In this document: positions 1 through 6,743 of the stretch, piece by piece
Layout: the number at the start of each line of letters is the position of its first letter
Numbering within the stretch: position 1 is the stretch's first letter
From: an uncultured Oscillospiraceae bacterium
GTDB lineage: Bacteria > Bacillota > Clostridia > Oscillospirales > Oscillospiraceae
DNA: 46,236 nt
Assembly (NCBI GenBank): GCA_947627715.1
Contig: CANQXK010000018.1
Coordinates: 1-46,236, forward strand
Reading direction: 5' to 3'
The notes under the pieces: generated by a model
The model's database searches: none
What the model saw: the letters and a program-made list of their open reading frames with translations, nothing else
What the model was told of the DNA's origin: nothing
Program-made: the position numbers and the translations under genes

Positions 1-1
1 C

Positions 2-178
2 GTCCCCACCTGGTACGGCGGTACGAAAGTCGTACCCACATCTAAATCCGAGCAACGCAAGATGAAAGCGGAGATTCTCAAGCGTGACCCGAAGGCTGTT
101 GTCATTGACAGCGCGGTGAAGAAGAAAGACCTGGGCTGGATCGACCGCATTGAGGAATTTGACGCGTTCATGGATTGA
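2..178 (+). CDS. hypothetical protein, C-terminal fragment
   Basis: An open frame runs in from the left edge and stops at TGA 176-178, giving the last 58 residues of a protein whose start lies outside the window. The visible tail is hydrophilic and lysine/aspartate rich (it ends IDRIEEFDAFMD) and has no motif I recognise. Codon use is mixed-GC, unlike the AT-rich gene just downstream. A separate ribosome-binding site and start follow 27 bases later. Neighbourhood (unknown membrane protein, then TnpV) suggests a mobile element or prophage margin, but that is inference. Function unknown. Confidence 0.55.
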   Translation, partial: VPTWYGGTKVVPTSKSEQRKMKAEILKRDPKAVVIDSAVKKKDLGWIDRIEEFDAFMD

Positions 179-204
179 TTTCATCACCGTTATATGGAGG
201 TATT

Positions 205-984
205 ATGATAGAGACAATTAAGTTGTTTTTCAGAGATTGGGGCAATCTTCTGCTTACAATTGTTGGACTTTCCGCAATTTGCGTATACTACATTCAGGAA
301 CGGCGGAAAGTGTCAGAAGCGGCCTCCCTTATCGTTCTTCAAGTTAACGACTTGCAAAAAAGGCTTGGGGATATTCAGTCATATATCGTCGATGGGGTAT
401 TAAAAGACGTCGCATTTTATGAGTCCCAGATAATTTTCACGGATAATTATTGGGAAAAATATAAGCATTATTTTGTCAGAAAGATTGATTCTAACAGCTT
501 TCAATTATTCGACGATTTTTATAACTGTGCTTCTGAAGTATTAGAGCAACAGCAACTGATGAAGAATTTACAGAAGAATTCATTTTTCATAATACAAAGT
601 TATCTCGCGCAGCTGGAGGCCACCTATATTCAGAACGGATTACAAACTTGCGCAGCCAATCCTACGGACACAAAAATACTTGTTCAAACCCTGAGCCAGT
701 CAATTCCGCAAACTCTTACGCCGGAGCAAAAAGCGTCAATTGAAAACATGTTGATGCAATTAGGAACATCAAATGCAAATATAAACTTTCCTGCTTTCTG
801 GAATCTGTATAGGCAAGACCAAGCAAATGTTCAAACTGTAATCAATCAGAATGGGTTCACCAAATACATACCAACGCAGATCAGAATTAGTTTGGAAAAT
901 GCTTTGAAGAAGTACGCCTCGCTCCATGTCCTGGGAAGTATAGGATATAAAAAGCTGAGCAAAATTGCAAACAGGAAAATTTAG
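205..984 (+). CDS. membrane-anchored protein of unknown function
   Basis: A 259-residue protein. I chose ATG 205 rather than the in-frame ATG at 175 because GGAGG at 196-200 sits at the right distance. Residues about 9-28 form one hydrophobic membrane segment (LLLTIVGLSAICVYYI), followed by a basic stop-transfer stretch (QERRKVSE) and a long mostly helical, Gln/Asn-rich domain with heptad-like patches around residues 40-65 and 115-150. That predicts a bitopic inner-membrane protein with a cytoplasmic body. No catalytic motif is visible. Base composition is clearly AT-rich against the GC-rich chromosome, a sign of recent transfer. It lies between a truncated hypothetical gene and a TnpV gene and ends in a strong terminator, so it is probably mobile-element cargo. 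Function unknown. Confidence 0.75.
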   Translation: MIETIKLFFRDWGNLLLTIVGLSAICVYYIQERRKVSEAASLIVLQVNDLQKRLGDIQSYIVDGVLKDVAFYESQIIFTDNYWEKYKHYFVRKIDSNSFQLFDDFYNCASEVLEQQQLMKNLQKNSFFIIQSYLAQLEATYIQNGLQTCAANPTDTKILVQTLSQSIPQTLTPEQKASIENMLMQLGTSNANINFPAFWNLYRQDQANVQTVINQNGFTKYIPTQIRISLENALKKYASLHVLGSIGYKKLSKIANRKI

Positions 985-1010
985 CATTCTAAAAGTATCT
1001 GTTATATATG

Positions 1011-1050
1011 AGCGGCATCAGAATTTTCACTCTGATGCCGCTATCTTTTT
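1011..1050 (+). terminator. rho-independent terminator after the membrane protein gene
   Basis: A perfect 12-bp stem (1011-1022 pairing with 1031-1042, 8-base loop) is followed by ATCTTTTT. It ends transcription of the gene at 205-984 and separates it from the opposing TnpV gene. Confidence 0.85.
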
Positions 1051-1053
1051 CCA

Positions 1054-1404
1054 TTAAGAGTATATCAATTCGTCTAATATCACCTCTTCCGCCGCATTGC
1101 ATATGTTGTTCATCGCCCCTACCCACGCTATCTGATTCTCTGCTTTTAGTTGCTCCGTGACGCCCTGTTCCGCCGCCATCTGCCGGACCAGCCTCTCGAA
1201 CATCCCCTCCGCCTCCCGGTCGATCTCCGCAAGGTGGGCGTCGAGTCTGCCCGAGAGAAGCATCCCGGTGTATAGCCCATTGTGGTGCCGCCTCAGAAAC
1301 TCCCTCCGTCTCATACCCCAGATACCCACGGGTACGACCTCCGGCGCAGTCAGGTCCGGGAGTAGGTAGCCGCCCTCGTCATGATAGGTTAATTCTGTAC
1401 TCAT
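1054..1404 (-). CDS. tnpV: TnpV family transposon-encoded protein
   Basis: A 116-residue protein matching the TnpV family (first named on clostridial Tn4451-type elements), recognised from YLLPDLTAP near residue 13, the GIWGMRRREFLRRH block at about 28-41, LLSGRLDAHLAEID at about 49-62, and the typical ending ...AEEVILDELIYS. Length matches the family. The biochemical role of TnpV is not established; it is a marker of mobilisable transposons. ATG 1404 has AAAGGAGG upstream. No recombinase is visible here, so this is either an isolated remnant or the edge of an element running off the left side. It converges on the AT-rich membrane-protein gene. Confidence 0.85.
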   Translation of the reverse strand: MSTELTYHDEGGYLLPDLTAPEVVPVGIWGMRRREFLRRHHNGLYTGMLLSGRLDAHLAEIDREAEGMFERLVRQMAAEQGVTEQLKAENQIAWVGAMNNICNAAEEVILDELIYS

Positions 1405-1568
1405 TTTGACCTCCTTTCAGCGATGGCTATATTGTACCAGCCCCCGCTCCAAAAGACGAATGTGCAAAAAGAAAACGCCCAAAAGGCCATTTCTGCCCTT
1501 CTGAGCGTCCTCCTCGGATATGTGCCGGTGCCGGTTTTTGTTATTTTCAAAATCCCTTATGAATAACC

Positions 1569-1610
1569 GTACCAAAAAGCGCAGCCCTTTCGGGCTGCGC
1601 TTTTTGGTAC
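1569..1610. terminator. perfect 19-bp hairpin, bidirectional terminator-like
   Basis: Positions 1569-1587 and 1592-1610 are exact reverse complements around a TTTC loop. The stem contains runs of A and T at its base, as in bidirectional terminators. No gene ends next to it, so it may be a relic or a palindromic repeat rather than an active terminator. It is the first of several hairpins filling the gene-free stretch 1405-1982. Confidence 0.6.
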
Positions 1611-1616
1611 TTACGG

Positions 1617-1730
1617 CCTTTGCCTTTGGCAAAGGCCGCCCCGCCGCGCGGCGGGGTTTCATTAAATGTGAAGGAAACCCCTGATGGGTTCCCTCCACAG
1701 CTCTTTCCTTTCCGATGGATTTAGGCGGGA
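1617..1730 (+). repeat. triple-hairpin intergenic repeat, copy 1
   Basis: About 114 bp made of three successive hairpins (CCTTTGCC/GGCAAAGG; a CGCCCCG-type GC hairpin; GGAAACCC CTGAT GGGTTCC) followed by a conserved tail containing ACAGCTCTTTCCTTTCCGAT and TTTAGGCGGG. A second copy in the same orientation lies at 4437-4552, so the pair brackets the lipoprotein/GH5 locus. Open frames reading through it on the minus strand are incidental. Confidence 0.8.
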
Positions 1731-1748
1731 GGAAATAGAATTTTTAAC

Positions 1749-1799
1749 CACTCACCCCAAAGAAGCGGCCCCTGCGGGGCCGCTTCTTTGGGGTGAGTG
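1749..1799. repeat. 51-bp perfect palindrome upstream of the GH5 locus
   Basis: Positions 1749-1772 and 1776-1799 are exact 24-base reverse complements around a TGC loop. The inner part (AAAGAAGCGGCCCC) is identical to that of the palindrome at 4298-4349, while the outer 10 bp differ but still pair. It could serve as a bidirectional terminator or be an end-like structure of a mobile unit. Confidence 0.8.
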
Positions 1800-1809
1800 A
1801 TTCAGCGGT

Positions 1810-1859
1810 TTGACAGTCCTGGTTGGGTGAGGTATAATATCCGCGTAGCGGATATTATA
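1810..1859 (+). promoter_or_regulatory. consensus promoter with palindromic operator on the -10 box
   Basis: TTGACA at 1810-1815 and TATAAT at 1833-1838 are separated by exactly 17 bases, a perfect sigma-A promoter facing the lipoprotein/GH5 gene. The -10 box is the left edge of a perfect inverted repeat: 1833-1844 and 1848-1859 are reverse complements around GTA. A dimeric regulator binding there would block the promoter; the regulator is not identified. Confidence 0.75.
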
Positions 1860-1873
1860 TTTGATTTTAAGCC

Positions 1874-1958
1874 GTTTTTCTCCCCGGCTTACGCCGGGAA
1901 CCGAAAAACATGGCGAATATACCATCCCCGCTTTGCGGGTATGATATAATGAATTATA
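1874..1958 (+). other. leader hairpins before the lipoprotein gene
   Basis: The roughly 138-nt leader downstream of the 1810 promoter folds locally: CCCGGC(1883-1888)/GCCGGG(1893-1898) inside GTTTTTC(1874-1880)/GAAAAAC(1903-1909), then CCCGC(1927-1931)/GCGGG(1935-1939), then a second small palindrome TATAAT GA ATTATA at 1945-1958. No T-run follows the hairpins, so they do not look like terminators. No known riboswitch class was recognised. Confidence 0.5.
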
Positions 1959-1982
1959 TTCTTATCTTCTGGGAGGTGCAAT

Positions 1983-2861
1983 ATGAATCATTCCGCAAGA
2001 TTCGTCTGCCTTCTTCTGGCTTTGCTCATGGTGCTGTCCATGACCGGCTGTGGGAAAGGCGGCGATCTGACGTCGGAGGATGTGCCTCAGGGGCCGACCC
2101 AGAACGTTTCATCGGTCCCGCAGGAGCCTGTCCCTGGGGAGGGGCAGGCGGAGCCGGAGGCTCCCCAGGCCAGTGGGGATCCTGAAGTCGACCAGGCCAT
2201 CGAGCTGGGCCTTGTGCCGGAGGAACTGCAAGGCAGCTATGACGCCCAGATCACATACGCTGAATACTGCGGGATGCTGGACATCCTTTTGGGGATGACG
2301 CTGCCCAATGCCCTGCCGGTTTGGCGGGATCACTCTTCCACGTTCCACGATGCCTCCCAGCCCATGACCCGCGGCGAGGGGACCGTGGTCCTGCTCTACG
2401 CTGTGATGGCTGCCGGCTTTGACCGTGCGGAGTTCATGACCGAATCCAATTTCTGGCTTGAGGGGATGCTGCCGGAGGGCCAGGACTTTTGGGAAGGGGA
2501 AGTTTGGGGGAATCCGCTGATCCCAGGCCAGCATGAAAAGTATGAGAACGAATCTTTTATCGGCACAAGCCAGGAATGGAAAACTGGGTTTGACATCCTT
2601 ACAAATGCCGGGTGGTTTGCGGAAATATATTCCTACCAAAACGGGAAGCCGTACTTTGATTATGACCCAGAGACCTATTCCATGCGCTTCGGCGATCCGT
2701 TTACCCGCGCGGAAGCGGTCCAATCGGTTTACCGGCTGTACGGGGGCCTGCGGTTCATTGAATTTGTCCCATCGGACAGCGTCCCCTGCGGCGTGACGGA
2801 AGAGGCCATCCGTCTGGCACAGGAAATGCCGGCCGCGGCTTGGAACGACATCCCGGACTGA
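1983..2861 (+). CDS. lipoprotein with SLH-like region, N-terminal part of a UGA-split GH5 protein
   Basis: A 292-residue exported lipoprotein: signal peptide with lipobox LSMTGC (Cys23), then an acidic, proline-rich linker. Two stretches resemble S-layer homology domains, around residues 70-140 (AIELGLVPEELQGSYDAQIT, with TRGEGTVVLLY further on) and 225-262 (FGDPFTRAEAVQSVYRLYGG). These normally anchor proteins to cell-wall polymers, so a surface location is expected. GGGAGG at 1970-1975 precedes ATG 1983. The frame ends at TGA 2859-2861, but the same frame continues without another stop into the GH5 domain downstream. The split residue falls in NDIPD*KGY, where a tryptophan (TGG) is expected, so this is most likely one damaged or recoded gene of about 766 codons. 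Confidence 0.85.
   Translation: MNHSARFVCLLLALLMVLSMTGCGKGGDLTSEDVPQGPTQNVSSVPQEPVPGEGQAEPEAPQASGDPEVDQAIELGLVPEELQGSYDAQITYAEYCGMLDILLGMTLPNALPVWRDHSSTFHDASQPMTRGEGTVVLLYAVMAAGFDRAEFMTESNFWLEGMLPEGQDFWEGEVWGNPLIPGQHEKYENESFIGTSQEWKTGFDILTNAGWFAEIYSYQNGKPYFDYDPETYSMRFGDPFTRAEAVQSVYRLYGGLRFIEFVPSDSVPCGVTEEAIRLAQEMPAAAWNDIPD
2859..2861 (+). other. in-frame UGA joining the lipoprotein and GH5 frames
   Basis: The upstream frame (1983-2858) and downstream frame (2862-4283) are in the same phase, separated only by TGA. Codons 2862-2900 encode sense (KGYTITSPFDGYG) that continues naturally into the GH5 barrel. A single TGG-to-TGA change explains the break; read-through or a sequencing error are the alternatives. 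Confidence 0.85.
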
Positions 2862-2900
2862 AAGGGGTACACCATCACATCGCCGTTCGACGGTTACGGA

Positions 2901-4283
2901 GTGGGCGAGTGCGGGAAGTATTTTTACGAGGAAGAGGTGGCCCGCATCGCGGCGGACGGCTTCGATTTTGTCAGGGCGACCGTGAATTTCCAAACTGTCT
3001 TTGGACAGTCCGGCGGCACGGAGCAGGTCCGGGGGGCGTTCGTGTCGTCTATGGACGATCTTGTGAACTGGTGCGCAAAATATGGGATCCATCTTTGCTT
3101 TGACTCCCACGCATTTCCGGGTTTCGACCCCCTGGGAGGCAATGAAAACATCACCCTATGGGACGACCCGGAGCAGCAGGAGCTTTTCTGCGCTTTCTGG
3201 GGGTGGATGGCGGAGCATTATCAGAATGTCCCCTCCAACCTTCTGAGCTTCAACCTGATCAATGAGCCCCGTGGGCCGGAGTCCCTCAGTGATGAGGACT
3301 ATTCCTCCCTGATGAAAAAGGCGATATCGGCGATCCGGGAGTACTCCCCCGACCGGCTGATCTTCGCGGATGCCCTGGGCGTCGCCCAAGGTATCCCGGT
3401 GGAGGGACTGGCCGACGCCCAGGTGGCCCAGGCGATCCATCCATACTTCCTCCCCGACGGCGCCTCCCAGTGGCCCACGACGATCATCAACGGGTTTATC
3501 CATCGGAATAACGGTGTCCTGACGTTGGAAGGAGACTTCCCCGCCGGTACGTCGATTTCGATAGACATCGATATGGTACATCAGGCCAGTACTATGCGGT
3601 GGTTGGCGGATGGGAAAGAGACCGAAAGCCTCGAGATAGGTACCGAGGCCGTGGGTGAGGGCGGCTGTATCGATATCGGGGATCCGGGGACCGGCGGCGA
3701 ATCACGAGCCTATGAGAACAGGACCTGGACGGTCCAACTGCCAGAGCCAGCCCGGCGGCTCCAGCTCATCCAGGAGGAGGGGTGGTGGTATTCCCTGAAC
3801 GGAATCGCCGTCGAGACGTCCGCCGGTGTCACCACGATCATGGCACAGCACGATTTTGTCCCCAGCGAGAAGGTCCCCGAACTGACCATCCAAAGCGACG
3901 GCACCGTGACCGCCGCCGACCCGGACACTCTGTTTTGTCTGGATCGGGATGCGCTGGCGGACCGCTTTGCCCAGTACACGGCGTTTCGGGATCGGACCGG
4001 CGTGGAGATCATGGTCCAGGAGTTCGGCTTCGACGCATCGATCCCACGGGAGACTGCCCGGCCGGCCGCTGACGCGCTGTTGAGCGTCCTGGACGAAGCC
4101 GGCATTCCCTGGTGTTCCTTCTGTAGCCAGTGGGGCCTCTGGGTAAGTAAGAGCGAGGAGCTTGTTTATTCAGTACAGGGTAATCCGTCACCCATTCGTC
4201 CCGACGGACATTATCAGGACCTGGGGGACTGGTACTATGACACCGATATGGCGGAGATCTATCACAAATACATGGCCTCCTGA
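2901..4283 (+). CDS. glycoside hydrolase family 5 (cellulase-type) catalytic region
   Basis: A GH5-type (alpha/beta)8 glycosidase domain. Numbered from GTG 2901: GFDFVR at about 20-25 (first barrel strands), LINEP with the acid/base Glu122, HPY at 180-182, and the nucleophile Glu374 in MVQEFGFD, followed by the conserved tryptophans in WCSFCSQWGLW. Between HPY and the nucleophile about 145 residues (195-340) look like an inserted beta-rich, possibly carbohydrate-binding, module. It would hydrolyse beta-glucan or mannan type chains; substrate is not predictable here. GTG 2901 is only the first possible start after the UGA and lacks a good ribosome-binding site, while the barrel appears to begin upstream of it. 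So independent translation is doubtful and the unit is better read as the C-terminal part of the lipoprotein. Confidence 0.85.
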   Translation: MGECGKYFYEEEVARIAADGFDFVRATVNFQTVFGQSGGTEQVRGAFVSSMDDLVNWCAKYGIHLCFDSHAFPGFDPLGGNENITLWDDPEQQELFCAFWGWMAEHYQNVPSNLLSFNLINEPRGPESLSDEDYSSLMKKAISAIREYSPDRLIFADALGVAQGIPVEGLADAQVAQAIHPYFLPDGASQWPTTIINGFIHRNNGVLTLEGDFPAGTSISIDIDMVHQASTMRWLADGKETESLEIGTEAVGEGGCIDIGDPGTGGESRAYENRTWTVQLPEPARRLQLIQEEGWWYSLNGIAVETSAGVTTIMAQHDFVPSEKVPELTIQSDGTVTAADPDTLFCLDRDALADRFAQYTAFRDRTGVEIMVQEFGFDASIPRETARPAADALLSVLDEAGIPWCSFCSQWGLWVSKSEELVYSVQGNPSPIRPDGHYQDLGDWYYDTDMAEIYHKYMAS

Positions 4284-4297
4284 AAAGGAGTTTTACC

Positions 4298-4349
4298 CAC
4301 TTACACGAAAGAAGCGGCCCCTGCGGGGGCCGCTTCTTTCGTGTAAGTG
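4298..4349. terminator. 24-bp palindrome after the GH5 gene
   Basis: 4298-4321 pairs perfectly with 4326-4349 around TGCG. It lies 14 bases after the GH5 stop and before the converging prfB, so it can act as a bidirectional terminator. It shares its inner 14 bp per arm with the palindrome at 1749-1799; the outer arms differ at three positions, each compensated on the other side. Confidence 0.8.
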
Positions 4350-4361
4350 ACTAATTGTATC

Positions 4362-4390
4362 GGAAGGGGAACCCTGACGGTTCCCCTTCC
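4362..4390. repeat. 12-bp perfect hairpin
   Basis: GGAAGGGGAACC at 4362-4373 pairs with 4379-4390 around CTGAC. It lies between the GH5 palindrome and repeat copy 2. Confidence 0.6.
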
Positions 4391-4436
4391 AATCCCTTCC
4401 CTCCGAAGACATTGGCGAGGCGGTACATTTTGACCT

Positions 4437-4552
4437 CCTTTGCCTTTGGCAAAGGACGCCCCGGCACCTTTGCGCCGGGGCGGCATTAAACGTGGAGGAA
4501 ACCCCTGATGGGTTTCCTCCACAGCTCTTTCCTTTCCGATGGTTTTAGGCGG
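4437..4552 (+). repeat. triple-hairpin intergenic repeat, copy 2
   Basis: Same element as 1617-1730: CCTTTGCC/GGCAAAGG hairpin, a GC hairpin with changed sequence but kept pairing (CGCCCCGGC/GCCGGGGCG), GGAGGAAACCC/GGGTTTCCTCC, then the conserved tail ACAGCTCTTTCCTTTCCGAT and TTTTAGGCGGG. Same orientation as copy 1. It ends just after the prfB stop codon. Confidence 0.8.
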
Positions 4553-4568
4553 GTGGTAAAAGGCGGTT

Positions 4569-5678
4569 TTATGCCTCGGCTTTCATGGCCAGGTAGGCGT
4601 TGATGAACCCGTCCAGGTCGCCGTCCATGACAGCGGTGATGTTGCCGTTCTCAAAGCCCGTGCGGGCGTCCTTGGCCAGGGTATAGGGCATGAAGACGTA
4701 GCTGCGGATGGCGGAGCCGAAGTCGATCTTCATTTGGACGCCCTTGATGTCGCTGATCTTCTCCAGGTGCTCCCGCTCCTTGATCTCGGCAAGCTTGGCC
4801 CGGAGCATGGTCATGCAGGCGTCCCTGTTCTGGAACTGGCTGCGCTCCACCTGGCAGGAGACCACGATCCCCGTGGGCTTGTGGATGAGCCGGACGGCGG
4901 AGCTTGTCTTGTTGACCTTCTGCCCTCCCGCCCCGGAGGAGCGGAACACCTGCATCTCGATGTCCTCGTCCCGGATCTCGATCTCGCTGGTGTCGGTGAT
5001 CTCCGGCATCACCTCCACGGCGGCGAAGCTGGTCTGGCGGCGGCCGGAGGCGTCGAAGGGGGAGATGCGCACCAGCCGGTGGACGCCGTTCTCGCTCTTT
5101 AAAAAGCCGTAGGCGTTGTCCCCCTCGATCTTGATGGTGGCGGACTTGATGCCCGCCTCCTCGCCGTCCAGGTAGTCCAGCAGGGTGTACTTGTACCCGT
5201 GGCGCTCGGCCCAGCGGGTATACATCCGATAGAGCATACTGGCCCAGTCCTGGGCCTCGGTCCCGCCGGCGCCGGGGTGGAAGCTCAAAATGGCGTTGGA
5301 GGCGTCGTACTCGCCAGAGAGCATGGTGGAAAGGCGCGTGGTCTCCAGGTCGGCGGCGAAGGAGGAAAACTCCCCCTCCAACTCCGGCAGGAGCGAGATG
5401 TCCTCCTCCTCGATGGCCATGTCGCACAGCGTGGCAAGGTCCTCGTAGCGCCCCTCTAACTTGGCAAAGCTCTCCCGCTTGTTCTTCAGCTGCTTCAGCC
5501 GCTGGAGCACCCGCTGGGAGTTCTTTTGGTCGTTCCAGAACCCGTCCGCCTCGGACTCGGCCTGGAGCCTGTCGATCTCGGCGGAGACCTCGTCCAGCTT
5601 CATGGCGCGGCGGATGGTCTCCAGTTGGGGCTTCAGCGCCCCGATCTTCGTCTTGTAATCCTCGTATTCAACGATCAT
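4569..5678 (-). CDS. prfB: peptide chain release factor 2
   Basis: A 369-residue class I release factor that reads UGA and UAA and triggers peptide release on the ribosome. The RF2-type tripeptide anticodon SPF (in [10 protein letters not shown]) and the catalytic GGQ loop ([12 protein letters not shown]) are both present, with the N-terminal helical domain containing FWNDQ. Length is normal. I chose ATG 5678 (AAGGA about 10 bases upstream) over GTG 5684, which is too close to that site. Many bacteria autoregulate RF2 through a programmed +1 frameshift at an early in-frame UGA; here the frame is continuous (RRAMKLDEV), so that control is absent. It faces the GH5 locus and is preceded by a 29-codon small ORF. 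Confidence 0.95.
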   Translation of the reverse strand: MIVEYEDYKTKIGALKPQLETIRRAMKLDEVSAEIDRLQAESEADGFWNDQKNSQRVLQRLKQLKNKRESFAKLEGRYEDLATLCDMAIEEEDISLLPELEGEFSSFAADLETTRLSTMLSGEYDASNAILSFHPGAGGTEAQDWASMLYRMYTRWAERHGYKYTLLDYLDGEEAGIKSATIKIEGDNAYGFLKSENGVHRLVRISPFDASGRRQTSFAAVEVMPEITDTSEIEIRDEDIEMQVFRSSGAGGQKVNKTSSAVRLIHKPTGIVVSCQVERSQFQNRDACMTMLRAKLAEIKEREHLEKISDIKGVQMKIDFGSAIRSYVFMPYTLAKDARTGFENGNITAVMDGDLDGFINAYLAMKAEA

Positions 5679-5717
5679 GTTCACTCAGTCCTTCTTACGG
5701 TATACCGGCGGTCCGCC

Positions 5718-5807
5718 CTATCTGTCCGAGTGGCCGCCCCCCTCGCCTCCGAAGATCAAATCGTCAATATCCGGCTTCGGCGCGGGCTTTTCGTTTTTAT
5801 CCTTCAT
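5718..5807 (-). CDS. 29-residue small ORF upstream of prfB
   Basis: ATG 5807 has an excellent ribosome-binding site (GGGAGGGA about 5 bases upstream) and the frame runs 29 codons to TAG at 5718-5720. The peptide (MKDKNEKPAPKP then DIDDLIFGGEGGGHSDR) is charged, proline- and glycine-rich, with no membrane segment. It ends about 40 bases before the prfB start, so the two could be cotranscribed. The strong start signal makes translation likely. It could be a real small protein or a leader peptide. I do not recognise the family. Confidence 0.45.
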   Translation of the reverse strand: MKDKNEKPAPKPDIDDLIFGGEGGGHSDR

Positions 5808-5883
5808 AAATCTCCCTCCCAAACAATAACCGTATCATCCTATGCCGGCAGGGAGAAAATGATTCATTCAATTTTTACATGGG

Positions 5884-6732
5884 TCACCCTCTCGTCAGCG
5901 TGACGGCCACCACCTCCGGGTTGTTGAAGACCCTGGGCAAACCGTGGGTCCCGCCGATGCCCCTGGAGACCAGCATCTGCGTGCCGCCCTGGGTGTAGAT
6001 TCCCGCCGTCCAGGTGGGGAAAAGGCCCTGCCCCGGCGCGATCAGCCCGTCGGTGAAGGGTAGCCGCACCAGTCCCCCGTGGGCGTGCCCGCACAGCACC
6101 GCGTCCACGCCCAGCTCGCTCCACATGGCAAGCTCCGTGTCCCGGTGGGCCAGCATCAGCACGTATTTCCCCGGCTGCCCGGCCCGGATCTCCTCCACAA
6201 GGGCCTCCGGCGTCTTCTGGTCCGCCGGTCCGTTGGGGTCGTCCACGCCGCCGATGACGATATAATCGTCCCCCCGCCCCCAGGTCACGTATTCGTTTCT
6301 CAGCACGGTGACGCCCAGGCTCTCCAGCAGGTCAAAAAGCTCCCGCGCCCAGCCGCAGGCCCACTCGTGGTTGCCGGAGACGTAAAAGACCGGCGCTGTC
6401 TTCACAAGCTCCGAAATAAAGCCGCGTACCCAGGGCTCCTGCTCCGACCGATCCCCGTCCACCAGGTCCCCGGTGAGGCAGATGAGGTCGGGCCTCGCCT
6501 CCCGGACGGCGTCCACAAGCTCCGCGTTGTCCTTCCCAAAGACGGCGGCGTGAACGTCGCTGAGCTGGACGATCCTGAACCCCTCAAAGCTCTCCGGCAG
6601 GCGGGCGTTGCCCAGGGCGTACTCGTCTGTGACGAGGCGGGTGTTGCCGTCGTAGACGATAACGCCGAAAATCAGGGCAAGGACCAGGAGAACGAGAAGA
6701 AATTTCCGTTTTTTTCGGGGTTTTCGCTCCAT
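5884..6732 (-). CDS. membrane-anchored metallophosphoesterase (YkuE/YaeI type)
   Basis: A 282-residue calcineurin-like phosphoesterase. After a basic N-terminus (MERKPRKKRKF) one membrane helix (about residues 11-27) anchors the catalytic domain outside the cytoplasm. The dimetal motifs appear in order: LSDVHAAVFG (about 56-65), GDLVDGD (about 87-93), GNHEW (about 120-124), LAHRD, and GHAHGG near residue 215. The YkuE/YaeI branch hydrolyses phosphodiester or UDP-sugar/lipid pyrophosphate bonds; the substrate here is unknown. ATG 6732 is 11 bases from the stop of the NYN gene, and the AAGGAGG preceding it overlaps that gene's end, so the two form an operon. Spacing from that site to ATG is long (about 16 bases). 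Confidence 0.9.
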   Translation of the reverse strand: MERKPRKKRKFLLVLLVLALIFGVIVYDGNTRLVTDEYALGNARLPESFEGFRIVQLSDVHAAVFGKDNAELVDAVREARPDLICLTGDLVDGDRSEQEPWVRGFISELVKTAPVFYVSGNHEWACGWARELFDLLESLGVTVLRNEYVTWGRGDDYIVIGGVDDPNGPADQKTPEALVEEIRAGQPGKYVLMLAHRDTELAMWSELGVDAVLCGHAHGGLVRLPFTDGLIAPGQGLFPTWTAGIYTQGGTQMLVSRGIGGTHGLPRVFNNPEVVAVTLTRG

Positions 6733-6743
6733 AAGGGTCTGTG

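Noticed and set aside
2859-2905. Selenocysteine at the in-frame UGA
   Set aside because: Only a 4-bp CCGT TCG ACGG hairpin follows, the position is better explained by Trp, and no selenoprotein context is seen.
1417-4522. Similar minus-strand frames at 1417-1698 and 4301-4522 (starting MEGTHQGFP / MEETHQGFP)
   Set aside because: Both begin inside the triple-hairpin repeat and resemble each other only because the DNA is repeated; downstream parts are unrelated and start signals are absent.
5590-5680. Programmed +1 frameshift in prfB
   Set aside because: No early in-frame UGA or CTTTGA slip site; the frame is continuous from ATG 5678.
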